Part shown: positions 17,427 through 24,958 of the stretch, one piece after another
Layout of the letters: each line of letters begins with the position of its first letter
Position numbering within the stretch: position 1 is the stretch's first letter
From: Paractinoplanes lichenicola
Lineage (GTDB): Bacteria > Actinomycetota > Actinomycetes > Mycobacteriales > Micromonosporaceae
Reading direction: 5' to 3'
Assembly (NCBI RefSeq): GCF_016785085.1
Contig: NZ_JAENHO010000006.1
Coordinates: 372,001-436,000 of the forward strand
DNA: 64,000 nucleotides
Translations under genes and position numbers: made by a program
Notes under the pieces: model-generated
What the model saw: the letters and a program-made list of their open reading frames with translations, nothing else
Told to the model about the DNA's origin: nothing
Databases searched by the model: none

Positions 17427-17649
17427 CCCGCACCCGGCCCGCGGAGGTGCCCTCGGCCAGCACCGAGGTCGAGGTGATTGTGTCGGCCGCGGTCACCGTC
17501 GCGTAGCCGGCCACCTCGCTCGCGCCGAGCCGGGTGGTGCCGAGCGTGCCCGGCCCGAAAGTCGCGGCCATCGCGATCGCCGCCCCCAGCGCCACCAGGC
17601 CGGTGCGCCGCTGCCAGCCTGCCGTCAGGTGCTTCGTCATCTGCGTCAT
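17410..17649 (-). CDS. Small secreted or membrane-anchored protein, unknown
   Basis: A 79-residue protein: a basic N-terminus, a hydrophobic segment (about residues 17-33) and a short Thr/Ser/Ala-rich exported part of about 45 residues. I recognise no family. The ATG at 17649 has GGGAAGG upstream. It is divergent from the response regulator gene at 17780, and its upstream region carries CACAG/CATCA/CACAG at exactly 11-bp steps in its own orientation. This suggests control by that two-component system. A small exported protein beside a sensor kinase could be a target or a feedback inhibitor; this is inference. Confidence 0.65.
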   Translation of the reverse strand: MTQMTKHLTAGWQRRTGLVALGAAIAMAATFGPGTLGTTRLGASEVAGYATVTAADTITSTSVLAEGTSAGRVRVSRSS

Positions 17650-17683
17650 GGTCAACACCTTCCCGGCGTACGGTGTCAGGCGG

Positions 17684-17735
17684 CTGTGCGGTTTTGATGC
17701 CCTCCCTGTGAGCCGCATCCACAGGTGGTACACAG
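17684..17735. promoter_or_regulatory. Divergent response-regulator boxes (CACAG, 11-bp period)
   Basis: On the plus strand CACAG occurs at 17720 and 17731, exactly 11 bp apart, reading toward the response regulator gene. A CATAGC element follows at 17753. On the minus strand CACAG begins at 17710, CATCA at 17699 and CACAG at 17688, reading toward the 79-residue gene. Direct repeats of one helical turn are the standard site form of OmpR/PhoB regulators. The same element precedes both glycosyltransferase genes downstream. Confidence 0.65.
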
Positions 17736-17779
17736 GAATGGGAAAGGAAGCGCATAGCGTGGCCCGCGAAAGTAAGGGC

Positions 17780-18517
17780 ATGACGATGGCGAACGCAGAT
17801 TCCAGCACCGATCTCCGCCGGCCCGACGGGGGTCCCGTCCGGGTCCTCGTGGTCGACGACGAGCCGACGCTGGCCGAGCTGCTCAGCATGGCGCTGCGCT
17901 ACGAGGGCTGGGACGTCAAGAGCGCGGGCGACGGGCAGACCGCCGTGCGCACCGCCCGCGACTTCCGCCCCGACGCCGTCGTCCTCGACATGATGCTGCC
18001 CGACATCGACGGGCTCGAGGTGCTGCGCCGGCTGCGCGGCGAGTCGCCCGAGGTGCCGGTGCTGTTCCTGACGGCCAAGGACTCGGTCGAGGACAGGATC
18101 ACCGGCCTGACCGCGGGCGGCGACGACTACGTGACCAAGCCGTTCAGCCTGGAGGAGGTCGTGGCCCGGCTGCGCGGCCTGATGCGCCGGATGGGTCACT
18201 CCCCCATGCGCACCGACTCGCAGCTGATCGTCGGCGACCTGACGCTCGACGAGGACAGCCACGAGGTGCGCCGCGGCGGCGACCTGGTCACGCTGACCGC
18301 CACCGAGTTCGAGCTGCTGCGCTATCTGATGCGCAACCCCCGCCGGGTGCTGAGCAAGAGCCAGATCCTCGACCGGGTGTGGAACTACGACTTCGGCGGC
18401 CAGGCCAACGTGGTCGAGCTCTACATCTCGTACCTGCGTAAGAAGATCGACGCCGGGCGCGCCCCGATGATCCACACGATGCGCGGGGCGGGTTATGTCC
18501 TCAAGCCCGCCGACTGA
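17780..18517 (+). CDS. OmpR/PhoB-family response regulator
   Basis: A 245-residue regulator. The receiver domain (about 20-135) has Asp26/Asp27, acceptor Asp70 in VVLDMMLPD, Thr98 and Lys120. The winged-helix DNA-binding domain (about 150-243) ends in the typical ELYISYLRKKID and RGAGYVL segments. It resembles the MprA/CseB/TcrA group of actinobacterial regulators. An ATG at 17786 is also possible and is better spaced from AAGGG. One base separates its stop from the kinase start. CACAG repeats upstream suggest that it binds its own promoter. Confidence 0.93.
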   Translation: MTMANADSSTDLRRPDGGPVRVLVVDDEPTLAELLSMALRYEGWDVKSAGDGQTAVRTARDFRPDAVVLDMMLPDIDGLEVLRRLRGESPEVPVLFLTAKDSVEDRITGLTAGGDDYVTKPFSLEEVVARLRGLMRRMGHSPMRTDSQLIVGDLTLDEDSHEVRRGGDLVTLTATEFELLRYLMRNPRRVLSKSQILDRVWNYDFGGQANVVELYISYLRKKIDAGRAPMIHTMRGAGYVLKPAD

Positions 18518-18518
18518 G

Positions 18519-20036
18519 ATGACCTGGACCCACCCCTCGCGCTGGCGCAGCCCCGCGGGCTGGCCGCTGCGTACCCGGATCGTGGCCATCATCATGGTGC
18601 TGCTCACGGTGCTGGGCCTGGCCGTCGGCGGCACGGCGTTCTTCTTCCTCCGCAACACGCTCTACACCCAGGTCGACGCCAAGCTCGACACGGCCGGCCG
18701 GCCCGGACCGGGCGGGGGCAAATTCCAGTTCCCGTTCGACGACACGCACCCGTACCGCGGCGCCGAGCCCGGGTCGATCACGATCACCTATACGGGCGTG
18801 AGCGACATCGAGGGCGGCATGGTCGAGGCGTTCACCAACACCGAAGGCTTCCCCGACACCCGCTACAAGACGCTCACCGACGTCGCGAGCGCCCAGTTGC
18901 TGGCCGTGCCGGTCGACGGCGAGAAGTCGACGGTCGGCCTGGACGGCTACGGGTCGTACCGGGTGATCGCCGAGACGACGAACGAGGGCACGATCCGGGT
19001 CACCGCGCTCTCACTCAAGAACACCAACTTCACGCTGTTGCGCGTCGCCCTGGTCACCGGGGGCGCGGTGCTGATCGCCCTGGGCATCGCCGGGTGGGCC
19101 GGCGCCCTCATCGTGCGCCGCACCCTGGCCCCGCTCGACCGGGTCGCCGCCACCGCCACCCGGGTCTCCGAGCTGCGGCTCGACCGCGGCGAGGTGCGGC
19201 TGGCCCAGCGCGTGCCCGAGCGGGACACCGACCCGCGCACCGAGGTCGGCCAGGTCGGCGCCGCGCTCAACCAGATGCTCGACCACGTCGGCAACGCGCT
19301 CGAGGCGCGGCACGCCAGCGAGACCCAGGTCCGCCAGTTCGTCGCCGACGCCAGCCACGAGCTGCGCACGCCGCTGGCCGCCATCCGCGGGTACGCCGAG
19401 CTCAGCCGGCGCAGCCGGGCCCCGATCCCGGACGAGATCGCCCACGTGCTCAACCGCGTCGAGTCCGAGGCCAAGCGGATGACCGGCCTGGTCGAGGACC
19501 TGCTGCTGCTGGCCCGGATCGACGCCGGGCGGCCGCTCGCCCACGACCCGGTCGACCTGACCATGCTGGTCGTCGACTCGGTCAGCGACGCCCACGCCGC
19601 CGGGCCGCGGCACTTCTGGCAGCTCGACCTGCCCGAGGAGCCGGTCATCGTCGTCGGCGACGGCGCGCGGCTGCATCAGGTGCTGGCCAACCTGCTGGCC
19701 AACGCGCGCACGCACACCCCCGAGGGCTCGGTCGTGACGGTCGGGGTGAGCTCGACGCCCGGCTCGGCCGTGCTGCGCGTCACCGACAACGGCCCCGGCA
19801 TCCCGTACGAGTTGCAGCCGCACATCTTCGAGCGATTCGCCCGCGGCGACAGCTCGCGCTCGCGGGCCGCCGGCAGCACCGGCCTCGGCCTGTCGATCGT
19901 GCACGCCGTGGTGCAGTCCCACCAGGGCCACGTCGCCGTCGAGAGTGTTCCCGGCCGCACAGTCTTCACGGTTGAGCTGCCGTTGCCCGTCTCATCAGCT
20001 GAGCAGTTGGCTCAAATAGCTCCGCCTGCGAACTGA
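18519..20036 (+). CDS. Sensor histidine kinase, partner of the 17780 regulator
   Basis: A 505-residue kinase. Helix 1 lies at about residues 21-45, an extracytoplasmic region of about 130 residues follows, helix 2 lies near 170-192, then a HAMP domain. His280 lies in the H-box FVADASHELRTPL; the ATPase domain has NLLANARTHTP, DNGPGIP and GLGLSI motifs. The outer domain is rich in Asp, Gly and Thr and has no family I recognise. The in-frame ATG at 18495 would overlap the regulator. I prefer the ATG at 18519, one base after its stop. The pair probably senses envelope state, given the glycosyltransferase genes that share its CACAG boxes. Confidence 0.92.
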   Translation: MTWTHPSRWRSPAGWPLRTRIVAIIMVLLTVLGLAVGGTAFFFLRNTLYTQVDAKLDTAGRPGPGGGKFQFPFDDTHPYRGAEPGSITITYTGVSDIEGGMVEAFTNTEGFPDTRYKTLTDVASAQLLAVPVDGEKSTVGLDGYGSYRVIAETTNEGTIRVTALSLKNTNFTLLRVALVTGGAVLIALGIAGWAGALIVRRTLAPLDRVAATATRVSELRLDRGEVRLAQRVPERDTDPRTEVGQVGAALNQMLDHVGNALEARHASETQVRQFVADASHELRTPLAAIRGYAELSRRSRAPIPDEIAHVLNRVESEAKRMTGLVEDLLLLARIDAGRPLAHDPVDLTMLVVDSVSDAHAAGPRHFWQLDLPEEPVIVVGDGARLHQVLANLLANARTHTPEGSVVTVGVSSTPGSAVLRVTDNGPGIPYELQPHIFERFARGDSSRSRAAGSTGLGLSIVHAVVQSHQGHVAVESVPGRTVFTVELPLPVSSAEQLAQIAPPAN

Positions 20037-20041
20037 GGCGC

Positions 20042-20047
20042 TATGCT
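20042..20047 (+). promoter_or_regulatory. Candidate -10 box TATGCT, leaderless attenuator leader
   Basis: TATGCT lies 7 nt before the GTG of the leader peptide at 20055. This places the transcription start on the start codon and separates DAHP synthase transcription from the upstream kinase gene. No convincing -35 box is seen. Confidence 0.5.
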
Positions 20048-20054
20048 GTGCGAC

Positions 20055-20123
20055 GTGACTCAGGCGTTCTATTGGTTTACGAGGCCGGCTCCCGCCGGTG
20101 CCTCAGCCATGACCATCGTCTGA
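20055..20123 (+). CDS. Aromatic leader peptide (attenuator) of DAHP synthase
   Basis: A 22-codon frame: GTG start, four consecutive aromatic codons TTC TAT TGG TTT (Phe5-Tyr6-Trp7-Phe8, 20067-20078), and a TGA stop at 20121-20123. A perfect intrinsic terminator begins 23 nt later, and the DAHP synthase gene follows. This is the classic layout of transcription attenuation. A ribosome stalled for lack of charged tRNA-Phe, -Tyr or -Trp would alter folding and let transcription proceed. Three different aromatic amino acids in one run fits an enzyme at the common entry of the pathway. The peptide itself need have no other function. Confidence 0.8.
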   Translation: MTQAFYWFTRPAPAGASAMTIV

Positions 20124-20144
20124 GACACCACGCCAGAGCCGGCC
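20083..20144 (+). promoter_or_regulatory. Candidate alternative pairing in the attenuator RNA
   Basis: GGCCGGCTC (20083-20091), just after the aromatic codons, is exactly complementary to GAGCCGGCC (20136-20144), just before the terminator stem. GCCGGCTC occurs again after the terminator (20179-20186) and could compete for the same partner. A ribosome stalled at the Phe-Tyr-Trp-Phe codons would cover the first segment. I cannot resolve which of these pairings acts as antiterminator. Confidence 0.45.
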
Positions 20145-20146
20145 CG

Positions 20147-20174
20147 GGCAGCGACACGATGTCGCTGCCTTTTT
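20147..20174 (+). terminator. Intrinsic terminator of the DAHP synthase attenuator
   Basis: GGCAGCGACA (20147-20156) pairs perfectly with TGTCGCTGCC (20160-20169) around a CGA loop, followed at once by TTTTT and then GTTT. A stem followed by a T-run is rare in this GC-rich window. It stands out between a short aromatic leader and a biosynthetic gene. Confidence 0.85.
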
Positions 20175-20221
20175 GTTTGCCGGCTCTCAGGGTGGGGGCC
20201 GGCGCAGAAGTGGAGACCACC

Positions 20222-21295
20222 GTGACTGCCCCCGAGGTTCAGCGCGTTCGTGACCAGCGCATCGAGGCCGTCGTCCCGCTGATGAGCCCCGCGCTGCTGC
20301 ACCACGAGCTGCCGCTGACGAGCGAGTTGCACGACACCGTGCTGGAGGGCCGCCGCCAGGTCGAGGACGTGCTCAACCGCCGAGATCCGCGGCTGCTCGT
20401 CGTCGTCGGCCCGTGCTCCGTGCACGACCCCGTCGCCGCCGGCGAGTACGCCTCGCTGCTGGCCGGCGCGACCGAGCGCTTCTCCGACGACCTGCTGATC
20501 GTCATGCGGGTCTACTTCGAGAAGCCGCGCTCCACGGTCGGGTGGAAGGGCCTGATCAACGACCCCGCGCTCGACGGCACCGGCGACGTCGGCACCGGTC
20601 TGCGGATCGCCCGGCGGCTCCTGCTCGAGATCGTCGGCCGGGGGCTGCCGACCGCCGTCGAGTTCCTCGACCCGATCACCCCGCAATACATCGCGGACAC
20701 CGTGAGCTGGGGCGCGATCGGAGCCCGTACGGTGGAATCGCAGGTGCACCGGCAGCTCTCGTCGGGGCTGTCGATGCCGATCGGGATGAAGAACCGCCCC
20801 GACGGCAGCATCGCCACCGCCATCGACGCGATCCACGCGGCCGCCGTGCCGCACGTCTTCCCCGGCATCGACTACTCCGGCACCCCGGCGATCCTGCACA
20901 CGACCGGCAACCCGGACACCCACCTGGTGCTGCGCGGCGGCGGGGGCAAGCCCAACTACAGCGCCGCGGACGTGGCCAACGCGCTGGAACTGCTGCGCAA
21001 GGCCGGTCTTCCCGAGCGACTGGTGATCGACTGCTCGCACGGCAACAGCGGCAAGGATCACCTGCGCCAGCCGGTGGTCGCCGACGACGTGGCGCAGCAG
21101 ATGGAGGCCGGTCAGCACGGCATCAGCGGCGTCATGCTGGAGAGCTTCCTCGTGCCCGGGCGCCAGGAGCTGGGCGGCGCGCTGACCTACGGCCAGTCGG
21201 TGACCGACGCGTGCATGGGCTGGGACCCGACCGTCGAGGTGCTGGAGCGCCTGGCCACGGCTTCGGCCAAGCGGCGCACTGTTTCGGCTTCGTGA
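20222..21295 (+). CDS. aroG: 3-deoxy-7-phosphoheptulonate synthase, class I (AroG-type)
   Basis: A 357-residue class I DAHP synthase, which condenses phosphoenolpyruvate and erythrose-4-phosphate in the first step of the shikimate pathway. Family motifs are VVVGPCSVHD, RVYFEKPRSTVGWKGLINDP, MKNRPDGS, LRGGGGKPNY, DCSHGNSGKDH and GVMLESFLVPGRQ. The length is close to Escherichia coli AroG/F/H (about 350). The GTG at 20222 is chosen because GTGGAG lies 6 nt upstream. The long open frame before it crosses the leader and terminator and is not coding. Regulation by attenuation is strongly suggested by the upstream region. Confidence 0.95.
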   Translation: MTAPEVQRVRDQRIEAVVPLMSPALLHHELPLTSELHDTVLEGRRQVEDVLNRRDPRLLVVVGPCSVHDPVAAGEYASLLAGATERFSDDLLIVMRVYFEKPRSTVGWKGLINDPALDGTGDVGTGLRIARRLLLEIVGRGLPTAVEFLDPITPQYIADTVSWGAIGARTVESQVHRQLSSGLSMPIGMKNRPDGSIATAIDAIHAAAVPHVFPGIDYSGTPAILHTTGNPDTHLVLRGGGGKPNYSAADVANALELLRKAGLPERLVIDCSHGNSGKDHLRQPVVADDVAQQMEAGQHGISGVMLESFLVPGRQELGGALTYGQSVTDACMGWDPTVEVLERLATASAKRRTVSAS

Positions 21296-21309
21296 GGCGG
21301 CCTCCAACT

Positions 21310-21337
21310 CACAGCCGGGGCACAGGCTTGGCATAAC
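21310..21337 (+). promoter_or_regulatory. CACAG boxes and -10-like CATAAC before the GT39 gene
   Basis: CACAG begins at 21310 and 21321, and CATAAC at 21332, all in 11-bp steps. The same arrangement precedes the gene at 23711 and a similar one the response regulator at 17780. If CATAAC is the -10 box, the repeats overlap the -35 region, as in PhoB class II promoters. Confidence 0.65.
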
Positions 21338-21401
21338 GGCGGGACAGGGCGGGCGGCGAATCTGGTCGAGGTAAATATCCGCTTTTCTGTGGAGAGCCTC
21401 G

Positions 21402-23570
21402 ATGACCACGACGTTGCCCGTCCCGCCGCCGGTGGCGCAGGATCTGCCTCCCCGTGCCCCCGCGCCCAATCCGGCCTGGGTGCGTCCGGCCCTGATCGCG
21501 CTGCTCGTGGCGACCGGAGTGCTCTACATCTGGGGCCTCGGCAAGAACGGCTGGGCCAACGCGTTCTACTCGGCCGCCGTGCAGGCCGGGTCGGAGAGCT
21601 GGAAGGCGTTCTTCTTCGGCTCCTCCGACGCGGCCAACTCGATCACGGTCGACAAGACGCCGGCCGCGCTGTGGGTGATGGCCCTGTCGGCCCGGATCTT
21701 CGGCGTCAACGCGTGGAGCATCCTGGTGCCGCAGGCGCTGATGGGTGTGGCCAGCGTCGGGCTGCTGTTCGCGACCGTGCGGCGCTGGTTCGGGCCGGCC
21801 GCGGGCCTGCTGGCCGGGGCGGTGCTGGCGCTGACCCCGATCGCGGTGCTGATGTTCCGGTTCAACAACCCGGACGCGCTGCTCGTGCTGCTCATGGTGG
21901 CCGGGGCCTACGCGACCGTACGGGCCGTCGAGAACGGCTCCACGAAGTGGATCGTGCTGGCCGGGGTCTTCGTCGGGTTCGGCTTCCTGGCCAAGATGCT
22001 GCAGGCGCTGCTCGTGGTGCCCGCCTTCGCGCTCGCCTACCTGGTCGCCGGGCCGCCCAAGCTGGGCAAGCGGATCTGGCAGCTGCTGCTCTCGGGCCTG
22101 GCCGTGATCGTCTCGGCCGGCTGGTACATCGCGATCGTCGAACTGGTGCCGGCGTCGATGCGGCCCTACATCGGCGGCTCGCAGAACAACAGCATCCTCG
22201 AGCTCACCCTCGGCTACAACGGCCTGGGCCGGCTCAACGGCGACGAGACCGGCAGCGTCGGCGGCGGCGGTGGCGGCTTCGGCGGCGGTGGGAGCATGTG
22301 GGGGTCGACCGGGCTGACCCGCATGTTCGACTCCTCGCAGGGCGGTCAGATCTCGTGGCTGCTCCCGGCGGCCCTGATCGTGCTGGTCGCGGGTCTGGTG
22401 ATCACGGCTCGGCGGGCCCGCACCGACCGGCAACGAGCCGGCCTGATCCTGTGGGGCGGCTGGCTGCTGATCACCGGACTGGTCTTCAGCTTCATGCAGG
22501 GGATCTTCCACGCGTACTACACGGTGGCGCTGGCGCCCGCGGTCGGCGCGGTGGTCGGCATGGGCGTGGCCCTGCTCTGGCAGCGGCGGCGCAACGTGGT
22601 GGCCGCGGTGACCCTGGCGGCGACCGTGGCGGTCACGGCTTGGTGGTCGTTTCACCTGCTCGGGCTCAGCCCGGACTTCCTGCCCTGGCTGCGCTGGGTC
22701 GTGCTGATCGGCGGCCTCGTGGGGGCGGCGGCCCTGCTCGGCGCGCTGCGGTTGCCGGCCCGGGTGGCGGCGCTGGCGGCGGGGGTTTCGCTGGCCGCGG
22801 TGCTGGCCGGGCCCGCGGCGTACGCGGTGCAGACGGCTTCCGAGGCGCACACCGGCTCGATTCCCTCGGCGGGGCCGGCTACCTCGGGCGGCTTCGGCGG
22901 CGGGCCCGGTCGGGGTGGCTTCCGCGGCGGTGGCGGCGGGCGCGGCAACGGCGGCGGCTTCCCCGGCGGCGGACAGGGCTTCCCGGGTGGTGGTCAAGGC
23001 TTCCCGGGTGGTGGTCAAGGCTTCCCCGGCGGCGGTCAGGGCTTCCCCGGCGGCGGCTCCCCGGGCGGCACGTCCCAAGGCGGCACTTCTCAGGGCGGCA
23101 CTCAGGGCGGCACCCAGGGTGGGACGTCTCAGGGCGGCACGTCTCAGGGCGGCGGTTTCCCCGGTGGCAACGGCGGCGGGATGCGCGGTGGCGGCATGGG
23201 CGGTCTGCTCGACGCGGCCACGGTCAGCGACGAGATGAAAGCCCTGCTCGAGGCGAACGCCGACCAGTACACCTGGATCGCGGCCGCGGTCGGCTCGCAG
23301 AACGCGTCGGGCTACCAGCTGGCCACCGGCAACCCGGTGATGGCGGTCGGCGGCTTCAACGGCAGCGACCCGTCCCCCACCCTGGCCCAGTTCCAGCAAT
23401 ACGTGGCCGAGGGCAAGATCCACTACTTCATCGGGGGCGGCGGCTTCGGCGGCCGCGGGTCGAGCGGCAGCAGCGCCAGCTCGGAGATCGCGTCCTGGGT
23501 GTCGGAGAACTTCACGGCCCAGACTGTCGGCAACACCACCGTCTACGACCTGACCCAGACGACGGCCTGA
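21402..23570 (+). CDS. GT39/ArnT-like membrane glycosyltransferase with Gly-rich repeat linker
   Basis: A 722-residue membrane protein with about 12 helices, homologous to protein O-mannosyltransferase/ArnT-type lipid-linked sugar transferases. It has the early acidic outer loop (ITVDKTPAALW) and the MFRFNNPDALL segment typical of the actinobacterial group. A large outer Gly-rich region (about residues 285-300 and 490-590) includes five tandem GFPGGGQ-type units and several GGTSQ/GGTQ units. A soluble C-terminal domain (about 600-722) follows. The donor is probably a polyprenyl-phosphate sugar made by the GT2 protein encoded next. GGAGAG precedes the ATG. The CACAG boxes suggest control by the upstream two-component system. 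Confidence 0.9.
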   Translation: MTTTLPVPPPVAQDLPPRAPAPNPAWVRPALIALLVATGVLYIWGLGKNGWANAFYSAAVQAGSESWKAFFFGSSDAANSITVDKTPAALWVMALSARIFGVNAWSILVPQALMGVASVGLLFATVRRWFGPAAGLLAGAVLALTPIAVLMFRFNNPDALLVLLMVAGAYATVRAVENGSTKWIVLAGVFVGFGFLAKMLQALLVVPAFALAYLVAGPPKLGKRIWQLLLSGLAVIVSAGWYIAIVELVPASMRPYIGGSQNNSILELTLGYNGLGRLNGDETGSVGGGGGGFGGGGSMWGSTGLTRMFDSSQGGQISWLLPAALIVLVAGLVITARRARTDRQRAGLILWGGWLLITGLVFSFMQGIFHAYYTVALAPAVGAVVGMGVALLWQRRRNVVAAVTLAATVAVTAWWSFHLLGLSPDFLPWLRWVVLIGGLVGAAALLGALRLPARVAALAAGVSLAAVLAGPAAYAVQTASEAHTGSIPSAGPATSGGFGGGPGRGGFRGGGGGRGNGGGFPGGGQGFPGGGQGFPGGGQGFPGGGQGFPGGGSPGGTSQGGTSQGGTQGGTQGGTSQGGTSQGGGFPGGNGGGMRGGGMGGLLDAATVSDEMKALLEANADQYTWIAAAVGSQNASGYQLATGNPVMAVGGFNGSDPSPTLAQFQQYVAEGKIHYFIGGGGFGGRGSSGSSASSEIASWVSENFTAQTVGNTTVYDLTQTTA
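22956..23150 (+). repeat. In-frame tandem repeats coding GFPGGGQ and GGTSQ
   Basis: Five 21-bp units coding GFPGGG[Q/S] (starting 22956, 22977, 22998, 23019 and 23040) are followed by 12- to 15-bp units coding GGTSQ/GGTQ. The second and third 21-bp units are identical in DNA, which points to recent slippage. The repeats are in frame and form a flexible outer linker. Confidence 0.85.
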
Positions 23571-23581
23571 CCCCGTCAATC

Positions 23582-23624
23582 AAAGAACGGCCGGTTTCCC
23601 GTACGGGGAACTGGCCGTTCTTTT
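23582..23624. terminator. Strong hairpin terminator, probably bidirectional
   Basis: A 19-bp stem (23582-23600 with 23605-23623, two G-T wobbles) with a GTAC loop. It is flanked by AAA on the left and TTTT on the right, so it can act in both directions. It lies 12 bp after the GT39 stop and isolates that transcript from the GT2 gene, which has its own CACAG promoter. Confidence 0.88.
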
Positions 23625-23650
23625 GGTGCTCTCGCAGCCACGCACGGGTT

Positions 23651-23678
23651 CACAGTGGGGGCACAGGATCGCCATAAA
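23651..23678 (+). promoter_or_regulatory. CACAG boxes and -10-like CATAAA before the GT2 gene
   Basis: CACAG begins at 23651 and 23662, and CATAAA at 23673, again in exact 11-bp steps. The extended match to the site at 21310 includes TCACAG, GGGGCACAGG and CATAA, while the surrounding sequence differs. Confidence 0.65.
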
Positions 23679-23710
23679 TCGCGCTCAGCCGACGGGATCA
23701 TCGTGGTCTC

Positions 23711-24958
23711 ATGAGCCTTTCGACGCAGCCCGCACCCACCGCGGCCCCGACTCGTCTCGATGCCCCGGTGCTCGACGTGGTCGTTCCGGTCTACAACGAG
23801 GAGATCGACCTCGAGCCGTGCGTGCGACGGCTGCACGGCTATCTCGGGGCGTACTTCCCGTACCGCTTCCGCATCACGATCGCCGACAACGCGAGCACCG
23901 ACTCGACGGCGGACGTGGCGCACCGGCTGGCCGGCGAGCTGGCCGAGGTCGAATGGGCGCACCTGCCGGAGAAGGGCCGCGGCCGCGCACTGAAGCAGGT
24001 GTGGACGCACTCCGACGCGGCCGTCATGGCCTATATGGACGTCGACTTGTCGACCGACCTGGGCGCGCTGCTGCCGCTGGTCGCCCCGCTGATCAGCGGC
24101 CACTCCGACCTGGCGATCGGCTCCCGGCTGGCCCGCGGTTCCCGGGTGGTGCGGGGCGCCAAGCGGGAGTTCATCTCGCGTGGCTACAACCTGCTCCTGC
24201 GCGGCACCCTGGCCGCCCGCTTCACCGACGCGCAATGCGGCTTCAAGGCGATCCGGTCCGACGTCGCCGCCCGGCTGCTGCCGATGGTCGAGGACACGGG
24301 CTGGTTCTTCGACACCGAGATGCTGGTGCTGGCCGAACGCGCGGGCCTGCGCATCCACGAGGTGCCCGTCGACTGGGTCGACGACCCCGACAGCCGGGTC
24401 GACATCGTCCCGACGGCGATGGCCGACCTGCGCGGCATCGTCCGCCTCATGCGTGCCTTCGGCGCGGGCCGCCTCCCGCTGGCCACGCTGCGCGAACAAC
24501 TCGGCCGCAACCCACTGCCGGTGGCCGGGGTGCCGGCCGGGCTGACCGGTCAGCTGATCCGCTTCGCCGCCGTGGGAGTGGCGAGCACCCTGGCCTATCT
24601 GGGCCTGTACGCCCTGCTCCGCCTGGGAATGGGTCCGCAGCCGGCCAACCTGCTGGCCCTGCTGGCCACAGCCATCGCCAACACGGCCGCCAACCGCCGA
24701 CTGACCTTCAACGTACGAGGAAACGAGGGCGCTTGGCGGCAGCAGGCCCAAGGCCTGATCGTCTTCGCCGTGGGCCTGGGCCTGACAAGCGGCGCCCTGG
24801 CCCTGCTGGACGCCCTGCACTCGGCCCCCGCCAAGCCGGTCGAACTGGCCGTCCTCATCCTGGCCAACCTGCTGGCCACCGCGGTCCGTTTCCTCATGCT
24901 CCGGCTCTGGGTCTTCCGCTCCCGCCGAGTCCCCACCCAGGCACACTCCACCCCGTAA
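23711..24958 (+). CDS. Polyprenol-phosphate glycosyltransferase: GT2 with C-terminal GtrA domain
   Basis: A 415-residue fusion. Residues about 20-255 are a GT2 domain of the dolichol-phosphate mannose synthase type: VVVPVYNEE (23-31), DNAS (59-62), the metal-binding DVD (110-112), and QCGFKA and DTEML segments. Residues about 280-400 form four helices of a GtrA domain, often linked to flipping of lipid-linked sugars. The protein would make a polyprenyl-phosphate sugar and hold it at the membrane. It follows the GT39-type transferase, the likely user of that sugar. The two genes are separated by a strong terminator but share CACAG boxes. Confidence 0.92.
   Translation: MSLSTQPAPTAAPTRLDAPVLDVVVPVYNEEIDLEPCVRRLHGYLGAYFPYRFRITIADNASTDSTADVAHRLAGELAEVEWAHLPEKGRGRALKQVWTHSDAAVMAYMDVDLSTDLGALLPLVAPLISGHSDLAIGSRLARGSRVVRGAKREFISRGYNLLLRGTLAARFTDAQCGFKAIRSDVAARLLPMVEDTGWFFDTEMLVLAERAGLRIHEVPVDWVDDPDSRVDIVPTAMADLRGIVRLMRAFGAGRLPLATLREQLGRNPLPVAGVPAGLTGQLIRFAAVGVASTLAYLGLYALLRLGMGPQPANLLALLATAIANTAANRRLTFNVRGNEGAWRQQAQGLIVFAVGLGLTSGALALLDALHSAPAKPVELAVLILANLLATAVRFLMLRLWVFRSRRVPTQAHSTP

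Noticed and set aside
20083..20186. A fully defined antiterminator structure for the DAHP synthase leader
   Set aside because: Complementary segments exist, but none clearly includes the left arm of the terminator stem, so I do not assign one.
20048..20221. N-terminal extension of DAHP synthase by 58 codons
   Set aside because: It crosses the leader peptide and the perfect terminator hairpin in another frame; the GTG at 20222 has a good ribosome-binding site and gives the normal family length.
21389..23677. A 762-codon open frame overlapping the GT39 gene
   Set aside because: It is a frame-shifted shadow of the GT39 gene with an Arg/Gly/Ala-rich translation.
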